The translations under genes were made by a program, and so were the position numbers. A stretch of 64,000 nt of DNA from Lithodes maja (lineage: Eukaryota > Arthropoda > Malacostraca > Decapoda > Lithodidae): the NCBI GenBank assembly GCA_037953745.1, contig JBAKBP010000191.1, positions 62,001-126,000 on the forward strand, in the 5' to 3' direction. This document shows positions 33,576 through 43,474 of this stretch, piece after piece (positions within the stretch are counted from its first letter, which is position 1; every line of letters starts with the position of its first letter). The notes beneath the pieces were generated by a model. The model did no database searches. It was not told the DNA's origin and saw only the letters and a program-made list of their open reading frames with translations.

Positions 33576-33892
33576 CAAGTACGCTGCGCGGCTGCGGCCC
33601 AACCGACTGTACACCCAGGTACAGGTGCGTGGACGGCAGCAGAGAGTTATAGTTAATGGTGAAACGTCGGGTTGGAGAAATGTCATAAGTGGGGTTCCGC
33701 AGGGCTCCGTACTTGGACCTCTGTTGTTCGTCATGTTTATAAATGATATGCCCGGGGTTACAGAAAATAATAGCGACATATTTCTCTACGCCGATGACAC
33801 AAAAATATTTAGGAAGGTCGAGAACATTATGGACTGTAGAAGATTGCAGGAGGACATTACTGCGCTGAAGGGATGGTCAGACAAATGGCTCC

Positions 33893-34486
33893 TTAACCTC
33901 TGAAGTGCGCATGGGGGTAATTGGAAACGTCCCCCTGTGCTGACGTATTTGAGGTGTTTCCGTCACTAAAATATTCATTGTGCCATTAATAGCATTAATA
34001 CTTATCCATATGCGCCTATTATGGGTTGATTATAAAGGTATTAACCTGAAACAACAATAAAACGAGTGAAAACAGCGTTTGGATGGTCAAAATCGGAGAT
34101 ATAGCCCGCGAGTTGTATAATGTATGGGTGAGGCAAGCTACTTTCCCGCCAATTTCCCCCAAGGCCACTGAGACACAGTCGATCGATACTCTCTCTCTCT
34201 CTCTTGCACTCGCTTGCCATCAGTGATGACAACACCCTGCTTGCAACTCGCTAATGTTAGCACGAAAATATACCTCAGAATAAGGGAATAACAGGGAAAA
34301 TAGGTGATAACTGAAGGAGAGGAGGAAAGTGGGGAAGGAGGGGAGGTAGAGGACTGAGATTTTGCATGGCCCAGGGGCCAAAAAAAAAAATAAAAAAATA
34401 AAAAAATAATTTTTTTTTTTTTCGATGTCAAAAGCTGATTTTTTTTTCACTCACTCATAAGAGTCTCCCCGTAGTTCCCGGGTTAA
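33893..34486 (-). mobile_element. MITE-1 copy inside the RT frame
   Basis: TTAA at 33893-33896 and 34483-34486. Body from CCTCTGAAGTGCGCATG to GTAGTTCCCGGG. The flanking codons CTCCTTAA and GTTCCATCCTGAC join to restore WLLKFHPD, proving the target duplication. Confidence 0.93.
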
Positions 34487-34636
34487 GTTCCATCCTGACA
34501 AATGTAAAACAATGAGAATTGGAAAATCTGAGGTGCCTGATGGAGATTATTGTATGGATGGGAGTATGAAGTTTACCTCGGCAGAAAAGGATCTCGGAAT
34601 TATAATTGATCATGACCTTTCCTTTCTTACAGTTTC

Positions 34637-35517
34637 TTACAGTAGATCCTCTGGAAAAAGGCAAACTATGCCTGTGTATCCAGCTCAGTACCAGTACTTG
34701 CACTGCTGCGGTCGTTCACGGTGTTGGCGGCGGCGGTAGCAGACGCAACATTTTTACTATTCTGTATTTTTGTTTTATAATCAAACTTCAAATCTTGTCT
34801 TCCCCATGCTTTATCAAGATTACTTTCAAACTCCCTTATTGATTCGGAATCGACTACATACTGGGGCAGTGCGTTCCACTCATTTACCACTCTATCACAA
34901 AATGAGTTCTTTGCCTTCTCAAGCCTATTTCTTTCTTTGTAAATTTTCTTAGAGTGTCCTCTCGTTCTTGTTCCCTCCCGCATCAAGAAGATACCTTCAC
35001 ACACATCCTCATCGTACTTTCCTGACACTATCTTAAAAGTCTCTATCATATCCCCTCTCTTTCTCCTATATGCCAGTGTCGGAAGCCCCAGTGTCCTCAA
35101 CCTCTGCTCATAGCCTGCGTTCTTCAATGTTGGTACCAGCTTGCTAGCTCTCCTCTGCACTTTCTCCACTGCTTCTATATCCTTTACCATATATGGAGCC
35201 CACACCTGGTTTGCATATTCCAGGTGCGGCCTAACCAGCGCTGTATATAGATTCCTGAAGATTTCTTCGTCAAGTGACACAAATGTCCTCCTTATCAGCC
35301 CTACAATTCTATTGGCTTTGTTTATCTTTTCCGCTAAATGTTCTGAGAAATTTAACTTATTGTCTATCACTACTCCTATATCCTTTTCTGCACTCACTTC
35401 CTCCATCACTTCATACATACTGTATCCTACCTTGTCTATCTTGCTGGTCCCAATCCGCATGTACTTGCATTTTTTTGGATGAAAAGGCATTAACCAATGC
35501 TCAGACCATCCCTTCAT
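34637..35517 (-). pseudogene. CR1-like LINE, C-terminal RT fragment
   Basis: The minus-strand frame (283 codons) reads HPKKCKYMRIG, AEKDIGVVIDNKLNF, RPHLEYANQVWAPY, EKVQRRASKLVPTLK, RGDMIETFKI and VNEWNALPQYVV. It is a close cousin of the LINE it landed in. The frame is open throughout but starts after the catalytic YADD motif, so it has no activity. Its 3' end carries CTGTAAGAAA twice, again a 10-bp tail repeat. Confidence 0.85.
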
Positions 35518-35962
35518 TTGAAAAGCATATGGCAGAAAAAATAAACTGTGCTAATAGGATTGTGGGGCTTATCCGTCGTACTATTGTTAGTCTGGATGAA
35601 ACCATTTTTAAACCATTGTTTGTGGCCCTGGTCAGACCAATTCTGGAGTATGCAAGTCCTGTCTGGAGTCCCTACAAAATTAAGGATATCACGGCTATTG
35701 AAAAAGTGCAAAGGAGAGCGACTAAGTTGGTACCATCTTTAAAGGACTTAACATATGAAGAGAGACTTCGGAAGCTAAATTTACCAACGTTGGCATATAG
35801 AAGAGCCAGAGGGGAAATGATAGAAACTTACAAAATCTTACAAGGGGTGTATGAGGAGGAGGCGAGTAGGGGACTCTTCACGCTGCAGGAGGATGATCGC
35901 ACCAGAGGACACTCCGACACAGCAAGAAATTGTTTAAGAGGAGGTCAAGACTCAACATCAAT

Positions 35963-36330
35963 TGTTTGGTTTGGTAGATGTTTAGGTGACAATCACCACG
36001 GTCGATCTGGGGATCCGCCGCTGATGAGCTCGTCCTGGAATCTTTACGACTCTGTACAGGACTGAACATGCCATTTTTATCGGCAATAGCTCAGAGAAGA
36101 GTGTTGAGAGGGGAGAAGGGGTGTTGGAGAGAGAGGAAGGTGTTGGAGTGGCTTTGTTATGTGTGTTTTGTCTGTATACGTCGTCAGGATGTCCCCTGAC
36201 TGGGTGCAAGCATGTGAAACATGCTAGGACGTACTACCGCACCCACTAAATGTCCGCCGTGGCAGGGATTCGATCCCGGGTCTTTCAGATTCACACGCGA
36301 GCGTGCTCACCACTTGACCACCACGGCCTG
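35963..36330 (-). mobile_element. tRNA-derived SINE, about 370 bp
   Basis: The minus-strand head at about 36328-36240 reads CCGTGGTGGTCAAGTGGTGA (A-box TGGTCAAGTGG) and GACCCGGGATCGAATCCC (B-box). The body follows to 35963. It interrupts the CR1-like frame between RLNI and KNFFSNRVV. Confidence 0.75.
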
Positions 36331-37110
36331 TAAAAGAACTTTTTTAGTAATAGAGTGGTGGAGAACTGGAATGACCTTCCTGAAGAAGTGATAAGTGTGA
36401 ACAGTGTGTTAAAATTTGAAAATGCATTAGATATAGTTTGGGGTGACCAGGAGCTAAAGTTCAATGATTTTAAAGCCAAAATTAAGAAATTAAGACACGT
36501 CCACCCAAGCCACACACCAAGTAATGAAATAAATTATGAGCCGGGTCTCATAGGCTGAACAGCCTCCTACCCGGGTATCTTCTGTGAGTATCTGTGAGTA
36601 ATCAAACCGCGGAAGAAGAAATCGCTGAGGACGTCTTTTAGTATAACTAAATAAGTTGGTCACCAATTATTTTGCAATATTTGAAAACAAATATGAATTT
36701 TATATGCTCTAAACATAATATGAAAATGTGTTTTAAGCCTCGGCAAAACCTAATAAAAATATATGGTACTAGAATGGAATTTTGTCGTAACATGGTTGTC
36801 AATACCTTCCTATAGACGGCACCGATTCGTACACACGCCATTTTCACCTGTCTCCCGAGGTCTGTCCACCAGCTTTTTAGTCCACTCCACCTGCCCATCT
36901 CTGTCGATAGGTTGGGTTGTTTGGTTAGGTTAATATACTAGGTCTCAGAAACAAGATTCGTAGTTGCGGTAGTATTTACGGTATCTGGACACTTCGAGCG
37001 AATTGATATTCGAGCGGAAGCGCATTTAGGTTAGGTTAAGTTAAGTTATGTTAAGTTAAGTTAGGTTGTTAGGTTAGGTTAGGTTAGATTAACTTAACTT
37101 AGGTTAAGTT

Positions 37111-37330
37111 CTATCTATCTATTGCCGGACGCCTTACTCCCCTTACGAGGGTGGCCATACACAGAATGCCCCCAAGCGGACCTATTCCCTGTGAGAGGGA
37201 CAACCCGAGCCAGTTTAGTAAAGGACTTACAGGATTGACCACTCAATTTAGGATCCGTCCGACTCCGAGGCCCTCTGTGTATCTTGTTAGCACTATTTTT
37301 CTACAGTGGTGTTCGGCTAATCCATCCACT
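37111..37330 (-). mobile_element. RTE-like LINE 3' tail in TTAAG tract
   Basis: CTATCTATCTATTGCCGGAC then GAGGGTGGCCATACACAGAA shows the 3' end of a relative of the 63252 family. It is flanked by AGGTTAAGTT and AGGTTAAATA, a probable but repeat-confounded duplication. Absent at the matching point in the sister block near 10190. Confidence 0.7.
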
Positions 37331-37679
37331 AGGTTAAATAGGTTAAGTTAAGTTAAGTTAATTAGGTTAGATTGTGCATCCGCTCGATCAGGAATTCGCT
37401 CGAAGTGACTCGCATTCACAGATACAGCCGAATACCGGTAAGCTACTAAATGGGCGCCGGCCCAACCGCCATGTTGTATCCCACGTAGGCCTACTAAGTA
37501 GCCTACTACGGACACATTGTAGGCGTTAGGTGTGGATTAGGCTTGTATCCAATGTACTAGGTCTATGTTACTGGATATTTATGATTTAAATAAGTGATAC
37601 GTTTTCGATAAATCTGGTTATATGGCTTTGCAATTAGGGAAATCATGAGCCGATTTCCGACATTTAGGCTAGTTAGTCT

Positions 37680-38165
37680 TTTTCGATTCTCAAAATACGA
37701 TCCAAGTTTTGCCAAAAATTGGCTCGGGTTTTCCAAAATTATGCTTTTTGGGGTTTGCAATTTAGGGAAACATGAGCCAAAATTCTAAATTAGGTTACTG
37801 TAATTTGTTTACTCTTAAAATTCGCAAAATCCGAGTCAAGTTTTGACAAAACTTGGCTCGGGTTTTCCCAAATTCGGGTTTTATGGCTTTGCAATTTCGG
37901 GAAACCTGAGCCAAATTTTTAAATGAGGTTACTGTCATTTTGTTGTCTACAAACTCAAAATCCGAGCCAGCTTTGGCCAAAACTTGGCTCGGATTTTCGA
38001 AATATTGGGTTTTAGGCCTTAGAAATACCTTAAAACCCGAGCCAAGTTTTGCTAAAATACGTTTTAATCGCCGTTTTACGCATTTAACCCCTCATTTTCC
38101 CTGTACTTCATAGCCCTCCCCACTATCGGGCGGCGTGTCTTAAGATCGTTGTATAATGGGGAAAA
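37680..38165 (+). repeat. 133-bp satellite array, sister copy
   Basis: Three units with GGCTCGGGTTTTCC and CCGAGYCAAGTTTTG, collinear with 10505-10990 and ending in the same border. Confidence 0.8.
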
Positions 38166-38363
38166 CGGTTTCGCCGAGGGTTGTAATTATGATAATATTC
38201 AAGGACACTAGTGCGACGTTATGAGAAACAATTTATTAGGGAAAATAGGCACCAATAGATTCGCCATATTTTTCTCCATATAGTCCGCATGGAGGATTTT
38301 CGTTATCAACAAATTGAAAAATACCCACTTCACAGACAAATACACCAAAAATCTAAGTCAAAG

Positions 38364-38440
38364 CGGGGGTGTGGGGGCGGCAGCCCCCACCTATAATACT
38401 AGGTTAGGTTAGGTAAGGTTGTTAGGTTAGGCTAATGTCC
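38364..38440 (-). repeat. GC-hairpin plus telomere-like cassette
   Basis: GCGGGGGTGTGGGGGCGGCA, GCCCCCACCTATAATACTAG, then TTAGG units. Exact inverse of 13028-13104 including the outer flanks. Confidence 0.78.
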
Positions 38441-38530
38441 TTTCAAATGGGTATGGGTAGTAAACACTAGGATAGCCTATACCCGGTCAGAGGTAAGAAG
38501 AAGAAGAGTCCTGCAGTAGTCTCCTAGAAT

Positions 38531-39121
38531 GCTACCGTAATTATTTCCAAACACTATATATTGATGAAAACTAACAGGGAAAAATAAAAAAAAATCCATG
38601 GGAAATTGGTGACCATCTTATTTAGTTTTTCCCGTCTTTTTATGCCGAAAGTTTGTAAAATTGTAATACTTCAATGGATCTATTTCAAGTCAAATATACA
38701 TTTCCGCGCATCATCAAACCATACCAAGTCTACTACTAATAATATTATTAACCTAATAGTACCAACAGAATAGCGACAAAATTGGGGTAGTGTAAGTGTA
38801 GGTTTATCTACGGTTGTAGTACATTTATCAATAGGCCTACATAAAACCCAATTTTAGATACTTTTTAGCCATCAGAATTCAGAAACCTACATTATCATTG
38901 AATTTATATTTACTATCGGTCTACAGCTCCAACGTCCTTATGAACGCAAATGGTCAAGTGCCGCAGGGCGATCCTGTTGCTTCGCTGTAGGCTTCTTCTT
39001 CGGGATGATGAATGATCTAGGTTTTAAAGGGCTACTACTAAGTCTACAACTGAACAATGTTGCCAACTGTTGGTGAGTAGGCTATATTCTTCTTCTTCTT
39101 CGGAGTCATTGTCCTCACTAT
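38531..39121. repeat. Foldback-arm relic
   Basis: TTGTAATACTTCAATGGATC through ACCAACAGAATAGCGACAAA (38665-38790) matches the foldback arms at 54270-54390 and 58590-58720. The rest shows no gene or repeat. Confidence 0.6.
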
Positions 39122-39181
<60 letters not shown>

Positions 39182-39264
39182 TCAGTTAGCAATTTACAGA
39201 GTTGGTACCACATAGTATGTTATAAATATGACATGTACCAGCCTTGCATAATTCCAACTAAGGA
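39122..39264 (-). mobile_element. LINE 3' end with (TTA)n tail
   Basis: A (TAA)n run at about 39122-39181 then TTCAGTTAGCAATTTACAGA through CCAACTAAGGATAG. The same joint occurs at 48639-48760. On the minus strand this is a 3' end followed by (TTA)n, as in L2-like LINEs; no coding part remains. Confidence 0.55.
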
Positions 39265-39267
39265 TAG

Positions 39268-39857
39268 TGTAATGCCCTCGAAAATATCCCGCAACCCCAA
39301 TAATGTACTACCCGAGTTGACGTCAGGTATAGTGTAAAATAGTCGTTGATGGGAAGTCCAATAAACTCATCACGTGAAACACCACGAGACTATCACCTGG
39401 TTCTTACAAATCGGACTAAGGTTACTATACTTTTGTACGTCCGTGGTAGTACAGTGGGTTAGCGCGCGGGCCTGGTTGACCTAGGGGCCATGGTCACTTA
39501 CCAGGGTTCGAACCCCACCCCAGGCATCTCAAAACCTGTGGGTTTTTAGGAGGGTTAAACTCCCTTCAGAGGTTCAAGCCCCGCGCCAGGCACCAGGAAA
39601 AGGTTGACCCTAAGTGGGCCTGGGAAGTTTTCAGACCATGAATTTCCTTCACACCCAGCATTTCATTGGTGGCAGTCACGGAACGTGATCTGGTAGCTAC
39701 ATAGAGCACCCATCACGCGGACCCTAACAATATTGAGATTGCTGAGGTGATACAGCTACGATACCTTACGACCTTAAAGAGGTTATATAGGGACTAGCCT
39801 AGTTAAAGAAGGATGTAATGTAATGCCCTCGAAAATATCCCGCAACCCCAATAATGT
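39268..39857 (+). mobile_element. TRIM-A, terminal-repeat retrotransposon in miniature
   Basis: LTR of 398 bp (39268-39665, TGTAATGCCCTCG...CCAGCATTTCA). Internal part of 153 bp (39666-39818), starting TTGGTGGCAGTCACGG (a primer-binding-site-like TGG) and ending AAAGAAGGATGTAA (purine-rich tract). Then the first 39 bp of a second LTR (39819-39857). No coding room, so it depends on another element's enzymes. The LTR contains a tRNA-like promoter. Confidence 0.8.
39447..39515 (+). promoter_or_regulatory. tRNA-like Pol III boxes inside LTR-A
   Basis: A-box TAGTACAGTGG (39447-39457) and B-box GGTTCGAACCC (39505-39515) fit the consensus, 47 bp apart. The same pair is kept in the minus-strand LTR-A copies near 41840-41910 and 46535-46615. 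Confidence 0.65.
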
Positions 39858-40251
39858 TGTTATGCCCTGTTTTTCTACAGGTTTAACTTGGGTAATGTGA
39901 GTTCTAATTGACTGGGTATATAAGGCTGCATGCACAATACAAGATATGAGGAATAGAGAACACAAAGAAACACATGGTAGCAAGTTACACGATCACGTTT
40001 ATTTATATACCACTGCAGAATACTCGTGTAAGACAATATAATATAATCGAACAACACTAGCATAAGTGGATCTGGATGGAGCCTAGTCTCCCACTTCCAA
40101 CGTTCAGGTATTAATCTTCTGATCACTGGCTTTAATTTAACAGGTGTATATACCGAAGACCATCAATGTTACTTATAGAATCATATTCACTGTTAGATTT
40201 CTTACTGGTAGCTCTGGTGCACAAGTAGTAGTTCACAGACTAGATTAGACA
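39858..40251 (-). mobile_element. LTR-B end fragment
   Basis: TGTTATGCCCTGTTTTTCTA onward matches the first 394 bp of the copy at 40410 almost identically. It is cut off at GATTAGACA by LTR-A sequence. Confidence 0.75.
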
Positions 40252-40409
40252 TGTAATGCCCTCGAAAATATCCTGCAACCCCAATAATGTACTACCCGAG
40301 TTGACGTCAGGTATAGTGTAAAATAGTCGTTGATGGGAAGCCCAATAAACTCATCACGTGAAACACCACGAGACTATCACCTGGTTCTTACAAATCGGAC
40401 TAAGGTTAC
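40252..40409 (+). mobile_element. LTR-A 5' fragment
   Basis: The first 158 bp of LTR-A, from TGTAATGCCCTCG to CTAAGGTTAC, lies between two LTR-B pieces. The A-B-A-B alternation suggests a local duplication. Confidence 0.75.
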
Positions 40410-42145
40410 TGTTATGCCCTGTTTTTCTACAGGTTTAACTTGGGTAATGTGAGTTCTAATTGACTGGGTATATAAGGCTGCATGCACAATACAAGATATG
40501 AGGAATAGAGAACACAAAGAAACACATGGTAGCAAGTTACACGATCACGTTTATTGATATACCACTGCAGAATACTTGTGTAAGACAATATAATAGAATC
40601 GAACAACACTAGCATAAGTGGATCTGGATGGAGCCTAGTCTCCCACTTCCAACGTTCAGGTATTAATCTTCTGATCACTGGCTTTGATTTAACAGGTTTA
40701 TATACCGAAGACCATCAATGTTACTTATAGATTCATATTCACTGTTAGATTTATTACTGGTAGCTCTGGTGCACAAGTAGTAGTTCACAGACTAGATTAG
40801 GCACGCGTATTTTAGAGCACGGGAATTCTAGTAACCTCAGGGGGTACTGATCTAAGTTTTATATCCTTGTTTCAGAAATACATAGAACGCAAATCAGTGG
40901 GCGAACGTTAGATATCACTAGAGTTTTAATATCTGAATAAGGTAATTACGAGAGTCAAGGTCGCCTGTTAATTAATTGTAGGGTTTGCTGGATGTGGTGG
41001 AGACTGGGTTGCTAACTCTGCCACATTTATCTGGAAGTATGGCAATAGAAGCTAGTTACTGGCGGGGCGGCTAGCCTCGCACCGACGACCATTGGGTGCA
41101 GGGTTGTGAATGTGTTGTAAGAGAATAGATGGCATGCAAGGGGCTAGTAAAGTTCTAATGTTGTTCTGGCCTACTAAGTGAAGGTAGGCTGGATAGGAGT
41201 ATATATATAAAAGGTTGGAGAGCGTTAGCAACGGACAATTCAAGGATCTTCAAGAGGTATGAGAGAGAGGCTAGGTCGGACAAGAGTCGAGAAGCGCGGG
41301 AATTCTTAACCTCTGAAGTGCGCACGGGGGTAAATGAAAACCTCCCCCTGTGCTGACGTATTTGAGGTTTTTCGTCACTAAAATATTCATTGTACCATTA
41401 CTAGCATTAATAATTATCCATATGCGCCTATTATGGGTTGATTATAAAGGTATTAACCTGAAACAACAATAAAACGAGTGAAAACAGCGTTTGGATGGTC
41501 AAAATCGGAGATATAGCCCGCGAGTTGTATAATGTATGGGTGAGGCAAGCTACCTTCCCGCCAATTTTCCCCAAGGCCACTGCGACACAGTCGATCGATA
41601 CTCTCTCTCTCTCTCTTGCACTCGATTGCTATCAGTGATGACAACACCCTGCTTGCAACTCGCTAATGTTAGCACGAAAATTGAAATGCTGGGTGTGAAG
41701 GGAATTCATGGTCTCCTGAAATATCCCCAGGCTACCTTTTAGGATCAACTTTTCCTGGTACCTGGCGCGGGGTACGAACCTCTGAAGGGAATTTAACCCC
41801 CCTAAAAACCCACAGGTTTTGAGATGCCTTGGGTGGGGTTCGAACCCTGGTTAGTGACCCAACCATCACCACCAGGCCCGCGCGCTAACCCACTGTACTA
41901 CCACGGACGTACTAAAAGTATAGCAACCTTAGTCCGATTTTTAAGAACCAGGTGATAGTCTCGTGGTGTTATCACGTGATGAGTTTATTGGACTTACCAT
42001 CTCCGACTATTTTACGCTATACCTGACGTCAACTCAGGTTAGTATTATTGTGGGTGCGGGACATTTTCGAGGGCATTACATTACATCCTTCTTTAACTAG
42101 GCTAGTTCCTAGCCTATTTTAAGGTCGTAAGGTATCGTAGCTGTA

Positions 42146-43474
42146 TTACCTCAGCAATCTCAATATTGTTGGTATAGGGTTCGCGTGACGGGTGCTCCAC
42201 GTAGCTACCTGGTCACGTTCCCTAGCTGCCACCAATGAAATGCTGGGTGTGAAGGGAGCTACTGACTGAAAACGGTCACAAGGGAAATTTTGTTGGTGGG
42301 AATTGGTGGAGGTTGAAAGTTTGGTTGGGCTCATGATGGTGGGGGACCGACTGGTGAGCAGGTGTTCGGTACGCATGAGGGGGGGGAAATCACTTTGGGG
42401 GGAGTCACGCGTGAGGGGGGGGTTACAGGCGCGTGCGGGCGGTTCAGAAGGGTGAGAGGGGAGCGAGTTAGAAAACGGGATTTGCTGGGGGGACTGCGGA
42501 GGGTTGGTGGGAAAAAAATTAGGTGTAGAACATGGGTTATTGGTGTAGGACTGGTGTATTGATTTGGGGTTGTTAACATTTCTGGGGGCATGGGGGAAAC
42601 ATTGGGTACATCGGTCGGCATTTTCTCTGGAAACATGTGTACATAAACATTGGATAGAATTAGGGTTACCTATCTCAGAGTCTGTCCTGAAAACATGGGA
42701 GGATTTATTCTGGACAGAGTTACGAGAATTGAGGGGATTACCGAGGGGGAGTTGCTTGGACTTGTCTTCTTTCGTTTGTTGAGGCATTTTTTTACTGAAT
42801 TGAGTGAGGTTTTGAGAGATCTCGGGGCAAGGGGAGGTTTTAGGAGTCACCTTAGTGCTAGCTGCAACTTGGTAACCCCGAATCAGGGTTTGTTGAGGGG
42901 GAGGTTGTTTTTTCTTTTTGTGAATGGGTTTCTGTGTGATTGGTTTGTCAGAGGCTTTGGGCTGGAATTTATTTTTGAATGAGATCAGCCTTTGGCCGCA
43001 GTCAATCTGGGCCTCTAGTTTTTGAAGGAGGTCAAGTCCAAGGAAACCATCATAATGTTTACAGTTGGAGGAAAATACTGTAAATGTGTGATAACAACAA
43101 GCATGGGGGCCAGGAATGGTTACTGATAGGGGTAAAGTGTCTCCTAGGAGATTTAAGTAAGTATCAGCAGCTGAGATGAGTTCTGTTTTGGTGTTTAACA
43201 AAGGGCCAAATCGTCGGGGATGTTTTTCATAGTAAGATTTGAACAAACATGACTTGGCAGCTCCCGTGTCAATTAGCAAGCGGACAGGAATGTCCTTGAT
43301 TTTGGCCATGTAATAAATGGGGGCAGTGCGACTAGTTATGGCGTCCCCCGCCGAGCCCATCGTGGGCGGGGGATACTTTAAAAATCCTGGGGGTCGGTAT
43401 TTACCTCTTCCAGGATTTCCTCGGTATCGTCTGAGGTCATGGTATGGGGGGCAATTTCTTCCTCTTGTCCCCAC
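42146..43474 (-). CDS. LTR retrotransposon aspartic protease region, truncated
   Basis: This minus-strand frame of 442 codons overlaps the end of gag by 97 bp in the -1 frame, the usual gag-pol arrangement. Residues about 50-170 form a retropepsin-like domain: PVRLLIDTGAAKS carries the catalytic D-T-G, and a GFLGLDLL block corresponds to the flap-distal G-x-D region. A long Pro/Ser/Asn-rich, low-complexity stretch follows. The last ~37 codons read into TRIM-A sequence (below 42257), so the natural C-terminus, reverse transcriptase, RNase H and integrase are gone. The protease would cut the Gag polyprotein in assembling particles. The element is probably Ty3/Gypsy-like, but without RT the superfamily is not fixed. 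A six-C run in the overlap is a possible slip site; I saw no textbook heptamer in the right frame. Confidence 0.78.
   Translation of the reverse strand: MGTRGRNCPPYHDLRRYRGNPGRGKYRPPGFLKYPPPTMGSAGDAITSRTAPIYYMAKIKDIPVRLLIDTGAAKSCLFKSYYEKHPRRFGPLLNTKTELISAADTYLNLLGDTLPLSVTIPGPHACCYHTFTVFSSNCKHYDGFLGLDLLQKLEAQIDCGQRLISFKNKFQPKASDKPITQKPIHKKKKQPPPQQTLIRGYQVAASTKVTPKTSPCPEISQNLTQFSKKMPQQTKEDKSKQLPLGNPLNSRNSVQNKSSHVFRTDSEIGNPNSIQCLCTHVSRENADRCTQCFPHAPRNVNNPKSIHQSYTNNPCSTPNFFPTNPPQSPQQIPFSNSLPSHPSEPPARACNPPLTRDSPQSDFPPLMRTEHLLTSRSPTIMSPTKLSTSTNSHQQNFPCDRFQSVAPFTPSISLVAARERDQVATWSTRHANPIPTILRLLR

Larger units (their letters stand above)
33580..36600 (+). pseudogene. CR1-like LINE RT, broken by three insertions
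   Basis: The readable parts in order are: 33580-33896 (SGVPQGSVLGPLLFVMFIND, YADDTKIF, GWSDKWLL); 34487-34636 (FHPDKCK, AEKDLGIIIDHDLSF); 35506-35962 (KINCANRIVGLIRRT, RPILEYASPVWSPY, EKVQRRATKLVPSLK, RGEMIETYKIL); 36331-36558 (NRVVENWNDLPEEV, then ALDIVWGDQELKF). Insertions are a MITE-1 at 33893-34486, a related LINE at 34637-35505 on the other strand, and a SINE at 35963-36330. Removing the MITE restores the frame exactly at one TTAA. The 3' end has two copies of a 10-bp word (TCTGTGAGTA), a CR1-like short-repeat tail. Endonuclease missing, so 5'-truncated. Confidence 0.85.
36636..38640 (+). repeat. Second copy of the 9258-11090 repeat block
   Basis: The same order of words as 9258-11090: TTAGTATAACTAAATAAG, CTATAGACGGCACCGATTCG, the TTAAG tract, the satellite array and the CATAGCCCTCCCCACTATCG border. 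It lacks the MITE-2 of the first copy and has an RTE-like tail at 37111-37330 that the first copy lacks. After 38190 it continues with the inverted equivalent of 13028-13262. Confidence 0.85.

Noticed and set aside
42331..42982. Other frames in the gag/protease region
   Set aside because: Overlap the low-complexity part of the protease frame and carry no motif.
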